In this document: piece by piece, positions 1 through 5,573 of the stretch
How the letters are laid out: every line of letters starts with the position of its first letter
Numbering within the stretch: position 1 is the stretch's first letter
Assembly (NCBI GenBank): GCA_016463045.1
Contig: JAEMSB010000141.1
Span: forward strand, 1,580-9,198
Length of the DNA stretch: 7,619 nucleotides
Source of the DNA: Niveispirillum sp.
Lineage (GTDB): Bacteria > Pseudomonadota > Alphaproteobacteria > Azospirillales > Azospirillaceae
Direction: 5' to 3'
The notes under the pieces: model-generated
Databases searched by the model: none
The model's input: only the letters and a program-made list of their open reading frames with translations
Told to the model about the DNA's origin: nothing
Position numbers and translations under genes: made by a program

Positions 1-364
1 CATCCTTGTCCGCCCCTGTCAGGACGGCCATGGCGGCATCAATGCGGGCGCGTGACCGCGCCTGTTCGGCCAATGCCGTATCCAGTGCCACGCGCACCTT
101 GTCCAGGTCACCCGCCACGCGCGACAGCTGTTCGCGGCTGTCGGCCAGTTGGGTGGCCAGATTGGCGGCCCCCTGATCCATCTGAAAAATGCTGTCGCGG
201 CTGTCACGCAGGGCGAAGGCGGTGACCATCCAGCCGGCACTGGCCACCAGCATGCCGCACAGGGCGGCAGCGGCCAGAAGGGCAGGGCGCAGGCGCTGGC
301 CGGGACCGATGGTCACCGACCTGATCTTGTCATCATCAACGATGATGACCTGTTCGCTGCGCAT
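1..364 (-). CDS. Membrane-anchored coiled-coil protein, C-terminus cut by window edge
   Basis: This frame stays open to the left edge and gives 121 residues. A short polar N-terminus (residues 1-24, with VIIVDDDKIRSV) comes first. One hydrophobic segment follows at about 28-51, then a charged, Ala/Leu-rich heptad-like stretch at about 55-113 that should form a coiled coil, probably in the periplasm. A TGA lies nine codons upstream of a TTG, itself five codons before the chosen ATG. The ATG is preferred, but the TTG (379-377) is possible because the G-rich stretch GGGGGGACGG lies just before it. The layout of a short 'FFMRSEQ...' head, one membrane helix and a coiled coil resembles the N-terminus of some alphaproteobacterial membrane-bound M23 peptidoglycan peptidases. 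No catalytic domain is visible, so that reading is only a guess. The overlapping frame beginning at 240 is a shadow. Confidence 0.7.
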   Translation of the reverse strand, partial: MRSEQVIIVDDDKIRSVTIGPGQRLRPALLAAAALCGMLVASAGWMVTAFALRDSRDSIFQMDQGAANLATQLADSREQLSRVAGDLDKVRVALDTALAEQARSRARIDAAMAVLTGADKD

Positions 365-505
365 GAAGAACCCGAGCAAACCGTCCCCCCGTCACAATGC
401 CGTGCCGCCGATCCTTTGGCCTGCTTGTGCAGCACAGGCGGAGATCAGGCTTTGACTTGGCGGACATTGTCATCCGCAGGTCCGGCACTGGACGCCGGTG
501 GTAGG

Positions 506-534
506 AATTTAAGGGATGCACATCTTTCGGGCAA
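506..534 (-). promoter_or_regulatory. Candidate promoter for the coiled-coil gene
   Basis: On the minus strand TTGCCC (534-529) and TAAATT (511-506) are separated by 17 bases, each matching four of six consensus positions. They lie in the gap between ccmB and the downstream gene. A start near 500 would leave a leader of about 135 bases. The 253-base gap 365-617 holds no convincing gene and no convincing terminator; one weak GC-rich inverted repeat (CCGGC/GCCGG) lies near 484-500. Confidence 0.3.
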
Positions 535-617
535 GCCGGGAATCGCGGACGATGTACTTCCAATGGATATGCAACCATCCGGTCGCAAAGACGCAGGCCC
601 TTTGGCTTTCCGGACCC

Positions 618-1283
618 CTATTCCAGAGCCGCGCGCAGGGCCGCGGCGGCCCCCCAGGGCGAAAGCGGCAGGGACGCCGCCAGAAGACCTGACAGTAACA
701 GCAAATGCGGGCGGGCCGATTGCCCCGTCAGCACCGAATCGACAGCAGCGGCGGCAAAGATCAATGCGGGAATGTAAAGCGGAAGCACAAGTAAAGGCAG
801 AAGAACACCACCCCGTCGCGCCCCCAGGGTCAGGGCCGCGCCGATTCCCCCGATCAGGCTCAGCAAGGGTGTGGCCAGCAGCAATGTCAGCAGCAGGATG
901 GGAAAACCATCAGCAGGCAGGTTCAAGAACAGGGCCAGCAGCGGAGCCGCCAGAATCAGCGGCAGGCCGGTGACCAGCCAATGGGCCAGGATCTTGGCCG
1001 CCGCCACCGCCTCCATCGGCAGGGAAGACAGGGACAGAAGCTCCAGCGAGCCATCCTCATGATCCGCCTGGAACAGCCGGTCCAGCGACAGCAGCGAGGC
1101 CAGCAGGGCGGCAACCAGGATGACCCCCGGCGCGATGCGCGCCAGCACGGCTGGTTCCGGCCCAATGCCGAACGGGAACATGATCACGCACAGCACGAAG
1201 AACAGAACCGCCATCGCCGCGTCTGCCCCCTGGCGCAGGGCCAGGCGCAGGTCGCGGCGCAACAGCCGCAGGAAGCTGCTCAT
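618..1283 (-). CDS. ccmB: Heme exporter / cytochrome c maturation membrane protein CcmB
   Basis: A 221-residue, very hydrophobic protein with about six membrane helices (roughly residues 22-38, 52-68, 96-120, 127-153, 159-180 and 193-216), the usual CcmB size and topology. The loop after helix 2 carries FQADHEDGSLE, matching the conserved CcmB motif with F, D, G and LE. In System I cytochrome c maturation, CcmB is the permease half of the CcmAB ABC complex. With CcmC and CcmD, that complex uses ATP to release holo-CcmE so heme can be passed to apocytochrome c in the periplasm. The ATG at 1283 overlaps the ccmA stop (ATGA), which indicates translational coupling and one operon. No ccmC is found downstream; after a 253-base gap comes an unrelated gene. 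Confidence 0.93.
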   Translation of the reverse strand: MSSFLRLLRRDLRLALRQGADAAMAVLFFVLCVIMFPFGIGPEPAVLARIAPGVILVAALLASLLSLDRLFQADHEDGSLELLSLSSLPMEAVAAAKILAHWLVTGLPLILAAPLLALFLNLPADGFPILLLTLLLATPLLSLIGGIGAALTLGARRGGVLLPLLVLPLYIPALIFAAAAVDSVLTGQSARPHLLLLSGLLAASLPLSPWGAAAALRAALE

Positions 1284-1993
1284 GCGGGCACCCCGGTCGC
1301 CTCATCCTGGCTTTCATCCTCGTCATCGGTAGTGGCACCGAAATCGGCCAGATTCAGGGTGGCTGCATCCGCGACATCCATGTCGCTGTGCGTGGACAGC
1401 ACCACCATGCCGCCGGCCCGGCGGTGGGCGGCGATCAGAGCGGCCAGCCGATCAATCGAGTCGCGGTCCAGCGCCGTTGCCGGTTCATCCAGCAGCCAGA
1501 GCGGGGCTGTACGCGCCGGTGCCAGGGCCAGACGGGCCAGATTGACGCGTTTCTTCTGTCCGGCTGACAGGTAGCGGCCCGGCATGTCCGCGACATGATC
1601 CATGGCAAGGGCCGCCAGCGCCCGCCCGGCCCGGTCCTCTGGATCGTCCAGCCCGTCCAGCCCGGCCCAGACCGACAGATTCTCAAGCGCGGTCAGGGTG
1701 GGCTTTACCGCATCCTGATGCCCGGCATAGCGCAGGCGGGCGCGGTGGGCGTCCGGGTCCTGGGCGATATCACTGCCATTCCAGGTCAAGGCGCCGGAAA
1801 ACGGGCGCGACAGACCGGCCAGCAGGCGCAGAAGGCTGGATTTGCCGCTGCCGTTCGGCCCGACCAGGATCAAGGCACCGCCGGGGGACAGGGTGAAGTC
1901 GAGATCGGTGAACACCACGCGCTCACCGCGCAGGCAGGTCAGGCGGCGGGCGGCGAGTCCCGGATCGGTGGATTGGGTCTGGCCCTGTGTCAC
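1280..1993 (-). CDS. ccmA: Cytochrome c maturation ATP-binding protein CcmA
   Basis: ABC ATPase of 237 residues. Visible motifs are Walker A GPNGSGKS (45-52), signature LSAGQKKRV (142-150), Walker B LWLLDEPATALD (165-176) and the H-loop His in STH (about 202). The LSAGQKKR signature is characteristic of CcmA. It energizes the CcmAB complex in releasing heme-loaded CcmE from CcmC. The start is the GTG at 1993, preceded by AGGAG at nine bases. The open frame continues to 2191, but that extension has no coding character or matching start signal and would add 66 residues before the domain. The C-terminus carries an acidic tail of roughly 20 residues (DDEDESQDE) beyond the ATPase core, making the protein somewhat longer than typical CcmA. 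Its stop overlaps the ccmB start by four bases. Confidence 0.93.
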   Translation of the reverse strand: MTQGQTQSTDPGLAARRLTCLRGERVVFTDLDFTLSPGGALILVGPNGSGKSSLLRLLAGLSRPFSGALTWNGSDIAQDPDAHRARLRYAGHQDAVKPTLTALENLSVWAGLDGLDDPEDRAGRALAALAMDHVADMPGRYLSAGQKKRVNLARLALAPARTAPLWLLDEPATALDRDSIDRLAALIAAHRRAGGMVVLSTHSDMDVADAATLNLADFGATTDDEDESQDEATGVPA

Positions 1994-2002
1994 GGAATAA
2001 GG

Positions 2003-2007
2003 CTCCT
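2003..2007 (-). promoter_or_regulatory. Ribosome binding site deciding the ccmA GTG start
   Basis: AGGAG on the minus strand lies nine bases before GTG (1993). It is the only good Shine-Dalgarno sequence near the beginning of the ABC domain and argues against the longer reading that starts at 2191. Confidence 0.7.
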
Positions 2008-2060
2008 GGCTGGCTGGCGCCAAAATGCCAGAAAGGGCAGGCCGAAGGATAGAGATTCCG

Positions 2061-2100
2061 GATAAAGAAACGGCCACCGCGGGGGGCTTTGCGGTGGCCG
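2061..2100 (-). terminator. Terminator-like hairpin upstream of ccmA, on the ccmA strand
   Basis: CGGCCACCGC (2071-2080) and GCGGTGGCCG (2091-2100) form a perfect 10-base-pair stem with a 10-base loop. On the minus strand the stem is followed at once by TTTCTTTAT (2070-2062), a U-rich tail; on the plus strand there is no T tail. It therefore reads as a minus-strand intrinsic terminator about 70 bases before the ccmA start. It could be an attenuator in the ccmAB leader or the end of an unrecognised minus-strand transcript from 2101-2350. Confidence 0.6.
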
Positions 2101-2263
2101 TGAAATGGTGCCGATCCGGGGCAGGACCGACAGGTGCGGGCCGACATTCCATATGGGGCCTGGAAATGTCCGCCAAGACGGGGTGTCTCAAGTCGCCTCA
2201 GCATTCCCAGGTGCAAGATGGAAGTCCCGCATGACCAAAGTCGGACCTGAAAGTGGCGAAAAT

Positions 2264-2304
2264 GTGATTTGTGCGCAGGGCACGCGACCTATGCGCATTT
2301 TCAC
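2264..2304. repeat. Interrupted inverted repeat between ccmA and odc
   Basis: GTGATTTGTGCGCA (2264-2277) is partly mirrored by TGCGCATTTTCAC (2292-2304): TGCGCA pairs with TGCGCA and GTGA with TCAC, around a 14-base centre. It lies in the divergent intergenic region just upstream of the candidate odc promoter, so it could be a regulator site. The repeat is imperfect and may be chance. The rest of 1994-2325 shows no convincing gene. Confidence 0.25.
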
Positions 2305-2325
2305 GATCCCGACATAAAAAACCGC

Positions 2326-2354
2326 TTTCGCCGCCGGGGCTTCGGCCCTATATA
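2326..2354 (+). promoter_or_regulatory. Candidate odc promoter
   Basis: A good -10 box, TATATA (2349-2354, within CTATAT), lies 17 bases after a weak TTTCGC (2326-2331). It is the best -10 in the gap and would start transcription near 2361, about 375 bases before odc. A small stable-looking hairpin with a TTCG loop (GGGC/GCCC, about 2337-2348) lies in the spacer. Confidence 0.35.
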
Positions 2355-2507
2355 GCCGCTCATCGCAGCGCACGTGCCTATGGCCCCCACACCCGTCCGA
2401 TGGTCATTTTCAAGACTGGACGGAGCCGTCAACCCGGTGGGGTTATGCAACGACGTAACGCGTATCCTCGTCCGTCCCTTAAACAAGGCGGCGAATTGGA
2501 GGCTACG

Positions 2508-2618
2508 ATGGTTGTTGTTGTGTTCGGGGGGCCGGTTGCGCTCTCTGTGTCATTTAATTCTGTCCGCGCGTCCGACATCGGCGCGTCGATCCTTCCTGGC
2601 GTCATGACCAGTATCTGA
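2508..2618 (+). CDS. Candidate 36-residue leader peptide upstream of odc
   Basis: The frame starts at ATG 2508, five bases after TTGGAGG (2496-2502), the best Shine-Dalgarno match in the intergenic region. It ends at TGA 2616-2618, 117 bases before odc. The peptide begins MVVVVFGGPV and ends LPGVMTSI. It uses several codons uncommon in this GC-rich context (GTT three times in a row, TTT, AAT, TCT). It has no signal peptide, no recognised domain and no resemblance I can see to the enterobacterial SpeFL peptide. Hairpins start immediately after its stop, so translation could control odc expression as in attenuation or ribosome arrest. Alternatively, the apparent start signal belongs to RNA structure and no peptide is made. 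Confidence 0.5.
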   Translation: MVVVVFGGPVALSVSFNSVRASDIGASILPGVMTSI

Positions 2619-2660
2619 CCCGCCTGGGCCGGCTGCGTTTCGCGGCACGCTTGGGCGGAA

Positions 2661-2681
2661 CCGGACCCGTATCGGGTCCGG
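2661..2681 (+). other. Strong hairpin in the odc leader
   Basis: CCGGACCCG (2661-2669) and CGGGTCCGG (2673-2681) form a perfect 9-base-pair stem with a TAT loop. What follows is CAAAAGCC, not a T run, so it is not a canonical intrinsic terminator. It sits 55 bases before the odc start and could be part of the leader fold or block Rho or ribosome access. Confidence 0.55.
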
Positions 2682-2735
2682 CAAAAGCCATTTCACCCCT
2701 GACATCCCCCGCTTCATGCCGCCTCGGAGTCCATG

Positions 2736-3863
2736 ATGACCGAGAAGATCGCCCGATTCTTCGCTGAACAGACACCTTCCACCCCGTGCCTGGTCGTGGA
2801 CCTGGACGTCGTTGCCGACAATTACGGCAAGCTGGCGACCGCCATGCCCGACAGCCGCATCTTCTACGCGGTGAAGGCCAACCCGGCGCCGGAAATCCTG
2901 CGTCTGCTGGTGGAGAGCGGTTCCTGCTTCGACACCGCGTCCGTCCCGGAAATCCAGTATTGCCTGGAAGCCGGCGCCACGCCCGACCGCATCTCCTTCG
3001 GTAATACCATCAAGAAGGCTGGTGACATTCGTATCGCCCATGAACTGGGCATCGATCTTTTCGCCTTCGACAGCATCGAAGAACTGGAAAAGATCGCCGA
3101 ACATGCGCCGGGTGCGCGCGTTTTTTGCCGCATCCTGACCTCGGGCGAGGGGGCTGACTGGCCGCTGTCGCGCAAGTTCGGGTGCGAGCCGGAAATGGCC
3201 CGCGACCTGCTGATCCAGGCTGCGGGCATGAATGTCCGCCCCTACGGCGTGTCGTTCCATGTCGGCAGCCAGCAGCGCGACCTGAAACAGTGGGACATCG
3301 CGCTGTCCACGGCGGGCGCCATCTTCCGGGCCTGCGAGGAACAGGGCGTGATCCTGTCCATGGTCAATATGGGCGGCGGTTTCCCCACCCGTTACCTGAA
3401 GGACGTGCCCACCAGCCAGGCCTATGGTGAGGCCATCAATGACAGCCTGCGCCGTCATTTTGGCAATCGCCTGCCGGAAACCATCATCGAGCCGGGCCGC
3501 GGCATGGTCGGCAATGCCGGCATCATCCAGTCGGAAGTGGTGCTGATCTCCCGCAAGTCGGCGAACGACGACAAGCGCTGGGTCTATCTGGATATCGGCA
3601 AGTTCGGTGGTCTGGCCGAGACCATGGACGAGGCCATCCAGTACCCGATCCAGACCGATCGCGACGGCCCCGCCGAAGCCGTGATCCTGGCTGGCCCCAC
3701 CTGCGACAGCGCCGATGTGCTGTATGAAAAGGCGGAATATCGTCTGCCGACCTCGCTGAAGATCGGCGACAAGGTGACGATCATGGCGACCGGCGCCTAC
3801 ACCACCACCTATTCGGCGGTGAATTTCAACGGCTTCTCGCCGCTGAAGGCTTACTACATCTGA
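2736..3863 (+). CDS. odc: Ornithine (lysine/ornithine) decarboxylase, PLP fold III
   Basis: A 375-residue enzyme of the alanine-racemase-fold decarboxylase family. It decarboxylates ornithine to putrescine, the entry to polyamine synthesis, in the cytoplasm; some short bacterial members also accept lysine. Visible features are the PLP lysine in FYAVKANP (K47), SFHVGSQ with its His (175) stacking on the cofactor, the phosphate-binding glycine loop GGGFPTRY (213-220), EPGRG (252-256), and the catalytic Cys-Asp of PTCDSAD (C323, D324) donated across the dimer interface. A C-terminal AYTTTYS (354-360) precedes the end. All expected key residues are present. The length fits the short bacterial form and lacks the C-terminal tail of animal enzymes. 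Two adjacent ATGs occur (2733, 2736); GGAG at 2726-2729 lies six bases from the second, which is preferred. Single gene with its own terminator. Ornithine versus lysine preference cannot be read reliably. Confidence 0.93.
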   Translation: MTEKIARFFAEQTPSTPCLVVDLDVVADNYGKLATAMPDSRIFYAVKANPAPEILRLLVESGSCFDTASVPEIQYCLEAGATPDRISFGNTIKKAGDIRIAHELGIDLFAFDSIEELEKIAEHAPGARVFCRILTSGEGADWPLSRKFGCEPEMARDLLIQAAGMNVRPYGVSFHVGSQQRDLKQWDIALSTAGAIFRACEEQGVILSMVNMGGGFPTRYLKDVPTSQAYGEAINDSLRRHFGNRLPETIIEPGRGMVGNAGIIQSEVVLISRKSANDDKRWVYLDIGKFGGLAETMDEAIQYPIQTDRDGPAEAVILAGPTCDSADVLYEKAEYRLPTSLKIGDKVTIMATGAYTTTYSAVNFNGFSPLKAYYI

Positions 3864-3899
3864 TCTTTCGCCCGCTCAAACCGGGTAGAGTTCCTGACG

Positions 3900-3934
3900 C
3901 AAGCCGCCCCGCAAGGGCGGCTTGTGGCATTTTT
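3900..3934 (+). terminator. Intrinsic terminator of odc
   Basis: CAAGCCGCCC (3900-3909) and GGGCGGCTTG (3915-3924) form a perfect 10-base-pair stem with a CGCAA loop. TGGCATTTTT follows. It starts 36 bases after the odc stop. Confidence 0.85.
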
Positions 3935-3987
3935 GTGGCCAGTTGATGGAATTTTGTGCACCATTCGGGCCACTGCGTATTTTTTTT
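3935..3987 (+). terminator. Second hairpin with a run of eight T
   Basis: GTGGCC (3935-3940) pairs with GGCCAC (3968-3973), enclosing ATGG (3946-3949) with CCAT (3961-3964). TGCGTA and eight T (3980-3987) follow. It may be a back-up terminator for odc or the end of a small RNA. The stem is interrupted and the T run is offset by about six bases, so efficiency is uncertain. Confidence 0.4.
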
Positions 3988-4011
3988 GCAACACCTTCAG
4001 GTAATGTTGCA
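3987..4011. repeat. Short inverted repeat upstream of the porin gene
   Basis: TGCAAC (3987-3992) and GTTGCA (4006-4011) are perfect 6-base arms separated by 13 bases. The spacing would suit a dimeric regulator or a small RNA hairpin. No clear promoter for the porin gene could be chosen in 3988-4150. Confidence 0.25.
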
Positions 4012-4080
4012 CAGCAGCATGCACGGCTTCTAGGCGATCCGGTTGGAAACTCCCATAATCTGCGTGAAATCACCGCCCGA

Positions 4081-4110
4081 CCCTATCTGGCATCAGATTT
4101 GCTGATAGGG
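4081..4110 (+). other. Two mutually exclusive hairpins in the porin leader region
   Basis: CCCTATC (4081-4087) can pair with GATAGGG (4104-4110), while ATCAG (4092-4096) can pair with CTGAT (4102-4106). Both use GAT at 4104-4106, so only one can form fully at a time. It lies about 40 bases before the porin start and could form a switchable 5' leader structure or an operator. Confidence 0.3.
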
Positions 4111-4150
4111 GCAGGGACCCAATCATAAATGCCTCATAATGGAGTGGTTC

Positions 4151-4849
4151 ATGCGTTTCTCCAAGTTCCTCGCCTCCACCGCGATCGCCCTCGCCATGCT
4201 GGGCGGCGCTGCTGCCGCGCAGGCTGAAGACGCCCCGTTCACCTTCTCCGGCACGGCTGCCATCACCAGCGACTATGTGTTCCGCGGTTACAGCCAGACC
4301 GACAGCGACCCGGCTTTCCAGGCCGGCCTGACCGCCAGCCACGAGAGCGGCTTCTTCGTGTCCGCCTGGGGCTCGAACGTCGATCTGGGCTCCGACGCCG
4401 ATATCGAGGTCGATCTGATCGCCGGCTACACCAACAGCGTCGATAACCTGACCTACACGGTCGGCGGCTACTACTACACCTATCCGGGTGCCGACGGCTC
4501 CGCCGAGTTCGACTATTTCGAGGCTGGCCTGGATCTGGCCTACGCCATCGACAAGGTCACGCTGACCGGTAAGCTGTACTATTCGCCGGAATTCTTCGGC
4601 GCTGCTGGTGGTGACGCTTGGTACTTCGCGGGCGGCGCTTCCGTTGCTGTCACCGACACTGTGTCCGTCTATGGCGCCATCGGCTTCAATGAGCTGGATA
4701 ACGGCACCGACTATCAGGACTACACCGGCGGCGTGGCCGTGAAGTTCGAGCCATTCGTGCTGGACCTGAAGTACACCGACACCGACGTGAAGGGCGCCGC
4801 TCCGCTGGGCGATGGCCGTTTCGTTGCGACCCTGACCTACGCGTTCTGA
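4151..4849 (+). CDS. TorF-family putative porin (outer-membrane beta barrel)
   Basis: A 232-residue exported protein. Residues 1-25 are a signal peptide with a basic start (MRFSK), a hydrophobic core and cleavage after AQA, before EDAPF. The mature part begins with FSGTAAITSDYVFRG, the pattern of the Gcw_chp/TorF putative porin family. It continues as alternating aromatic and small-residue strands (GGYYYTYPG, LYYSPEFF, DLKYTDTD) and ends with ATLTYAF; a terminal Phe is the usual signal for beta-barrel insertion by the BAM machinery. It is expected to form a barrel in the outer membrane; its substrate is unknown. The ATG at 4139 is rejected because its third base begins the GGAG (4141-4144) that serves ATG 4151 at six bases. 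Codon use is strongly biased, suggesting high expression. It stands alone between terminators. Confidence 0.88.
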   Translation: MRFSKFLASTAIALAMLGGAAAAQAEDAPFTFSGTAAITSDYVFRGYSQTDSDPAFQAGLTASHESGFFVSAWGSNVDLGSDADIEVDLIAGYTNSVDNLTYTVGGYYYTYPGADGSAEFDYFEAGLDLAYAIDKVTLTGKLYYSPEFFGAAGGDAWYFAGGASVAVTDTVSVYGAIGFNELDNGTDYQDYTGGVAVKFEPFVLDLKYTDTDVKGAAPLGDGRFVATLTYAF

Positions 4850-4854
4850 TAAAG

Positions 4855-4872
4855 GGCGGGCCTTATCCCGCC
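4855..4872 (+). other. Short GC hairpin just after the porin stop
   Basis: GGCGGG (4855-4860) and CCCGCC (4867-4872) form a 6-base-pair stem with a CTTTAT-like pyrimidine-rich loop (CCTTAT). GATTAAT follows, not a good T tail. It may protect the 3' end or assist the stronger terminator downstream. Confidence 0.4.
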
Positions 4873-4897
4873 TGATTAATCCCAAGTGGTCCAGGTG

Positions 4898-4935
4898 CGG
4901 CCGGTCCCAGTCAACAGGGACCGGCCGTTGCTTTT
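4898..4935 (+). terminator. Intrinsic terminator of the porin gene
   Basis: CGGCCGGTCCC (4898-4908) and GGGACCGGCCG (4917-4927) form a perfect 11-base-pair stem with an eight-base loop. TTGCTTTT follows. It separates the porin gene from the FlgC-like gene. Confidence 0.8.
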
Positions 4936-5013
4936 GGGGTACCTATGCTTTCCGACCTCTTGCCCGCATGGGCGATTGGCGCGAAGATCGGCGCGTGGGA
5001 GAAAGGTGCAACC

Positions 5014-5442
5014 ATGTCCATCGGCAGCATCGGCACGGCCCTGTCCGGCGCCCTGGCCCAGACGCAGCGTCTGGCCAACAGCGCCAACAACGTCGCCAAC
5101 CAGCGCAGCACGGGGGCTATCCCGGCGGCGGACGGCACGGTACAGCCCGGCCAGACCCAGGCCTTTCAGCCGCAAAGCGTCAGCCAGACGGCGGTAACGG
5201 GTGCCAACGGTCAGGGGCAGGGGACGCGCGTCGTCGCCCGGCCCACCACCCCGGCCTATATCCCGGAATATCAGCCCGACAGCACGAATGCGAATGAGCA
5301 GGGGCTGGTCGCCGCCCCCAATGTCGATCCCGTGACCGAGCGGGTTGACCAGATTTCATCGCTTCGTGCCTTCCAGGCCAATCTGGCCACCATTCGCGCC
5401 CAGGATGAGTTGGAACGCAGCGCCATCGACGCGCTGGCCTGA
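5014..5442 (+). CDS. Stand-alone FlgC-like flagellar rod protein
   Basis: A 142-residue protein close to the normal FlgC length. The N-terminus (MSIGSIGTALSGALAQTQRL, then NSANNVANQRSTG at 22-34) matches the flagellar rod/hook N-terminal helix and its ANN.AN..T.G motif. The middle (PAYIPEYQPDSTNANEQGLVAAPNVDPV, here at about 80-107) follows the FlgC order of a Y.P..PD.N..G.V..PNV segment. The C-terminus (VDQISSLRAFQANLATI, 111-127) is the rod C-terminal helix. Such proteins polymerise in the proximal rod of the basal body after export by the flagellar type III system. No other flagellar gene is present, so it may be a paralogue with a divergent role. ATG 5014 is preceded by GAGAAAGG at seven bases; an in-frame ATG at 4945 lies close to the porin terminator and adds residues foreign to the family. 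Family confidence is good, specific role uncertain. Confidence 0.78.
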   Translation: MSIGSIGTALSGALAQTQRLANSANNVANQRSTGAIPAADGTVQPGQTQAFQPQSVSQTAVTGANGQGQGTRVVARPTTPAYIPEYQPDSTNANEQGLVAAPNVDPVTERVDQISSLRAFQANLATIRAQDELERSAIDALA

Positions 5443-5499
5443 TCCGCCCCAACGTCGGCGCTGCACACTTGCCCGCTGCCCAACAGAAAGGCAGGATGC

Positions 5500-5522
5500 G
5501 CGCCATGAAACCGCCATGGCGC
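5500..5522 (+). other. Hairpin in the leader of the exported-protein gene
   Basis: GCGCCATG (5500-5507) and CATGGCGC (5515-5522) form a perfect 8-base-pair stem with an AAACCGC loop. It lies 52 bases before the next start codon and 58 bases after the FlgC-like stop. There is no T tail, so a leader structure is more likely than a terminator. Confidence 0.4.
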
Positions 5523-5573
5523 ACAGGCATGCTGTCTTGCCGCGCTGTCCGACACCAAGAACAGGAACCCATC

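Larger units (their letters stand above)
2361..2732 (+). ncRNA. Long structured mRNA leader of ornithine decarboxylase (speF-motif-like)
   Basis: About 370 bases lie between the candidate transcription start and odc, with many possible helices. CCGTCC/GGACGG pair around 2394-2424. AACCC/GGGTT with a four-base loop lie near 2432-2445, inside CGTC/GACG. CCGCC (2620-2624) pairs with GGCGG (2654-2658) around an inner stem-loop GCTGCG/CGCGGC. A 9-base-pair hairpin lies at 2661-2681. The speF RNA motif is a known large structured element upstream of ornithine decarboxylase genes in alphaproteobacteria; gene context and leader length fit it. I could not match its consensus from memory, so the family assignment is inference. 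A covariance search with the speF model would settle it. Confidence 0.5.

Noticed and set aside
149..973. 274-codon plus-strand open frame across the coiled-coil gene, gap and ccmB
   Set aside because: It crosses three unrelated regions, is rich in Pro/Arg/Ala as in antisense frames, and lies opposite ccmB.
1595..2065. 156-codon plus-strand open frame opposite ccmA
   Set aside because: Gln/Gly/Arg-rich shadow of the ABC ATPase gene with no recognisable domain.
1994..2191. N-terminal extension of CcmA to an upstream ATG
   Set aside because: It would read through the terminator-like hairpin, adds 66 residues without family match, and lacks a binding site, whereas GTG 1993 has AGGAG.
2188..2373. 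61-codon minus-strand frame in the ccmA-odc gap
   Set aside because: No binding site of note, no domain, and it overlaps the candidate odc promoter; codon use is not convincing.
2550..3458. 302-codon open frame on the minus strand opposite odc
   Set aside because: It is a GC-bias shadow of odc: no family motif, poor composition, and the plus-strand frame has all catalytic motifs.
4070..4885. 271-codon open frame on the minus strand opposite the porin gene
   Set aside because: It mirrors the porin codons (many Val, Gly, Asp repeats) and has no ribosome binding site or domain; the plus-strand protein has a signal peptide and porin motifs.
4945..5013. Earlier in-frame ATG for the FlgC-like gene
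   Set aside because: It would add 23 residues foreign to FlgC, begins ten bases after the terminator T tract, and ATG 5014 has its own binding site.
5469..5573. Upstream extension of the exported-protein gene
   Set aside because: It would bury the signal peptide 35 residues inside the protein; ATG 5574 has AGGAA at the right distance.
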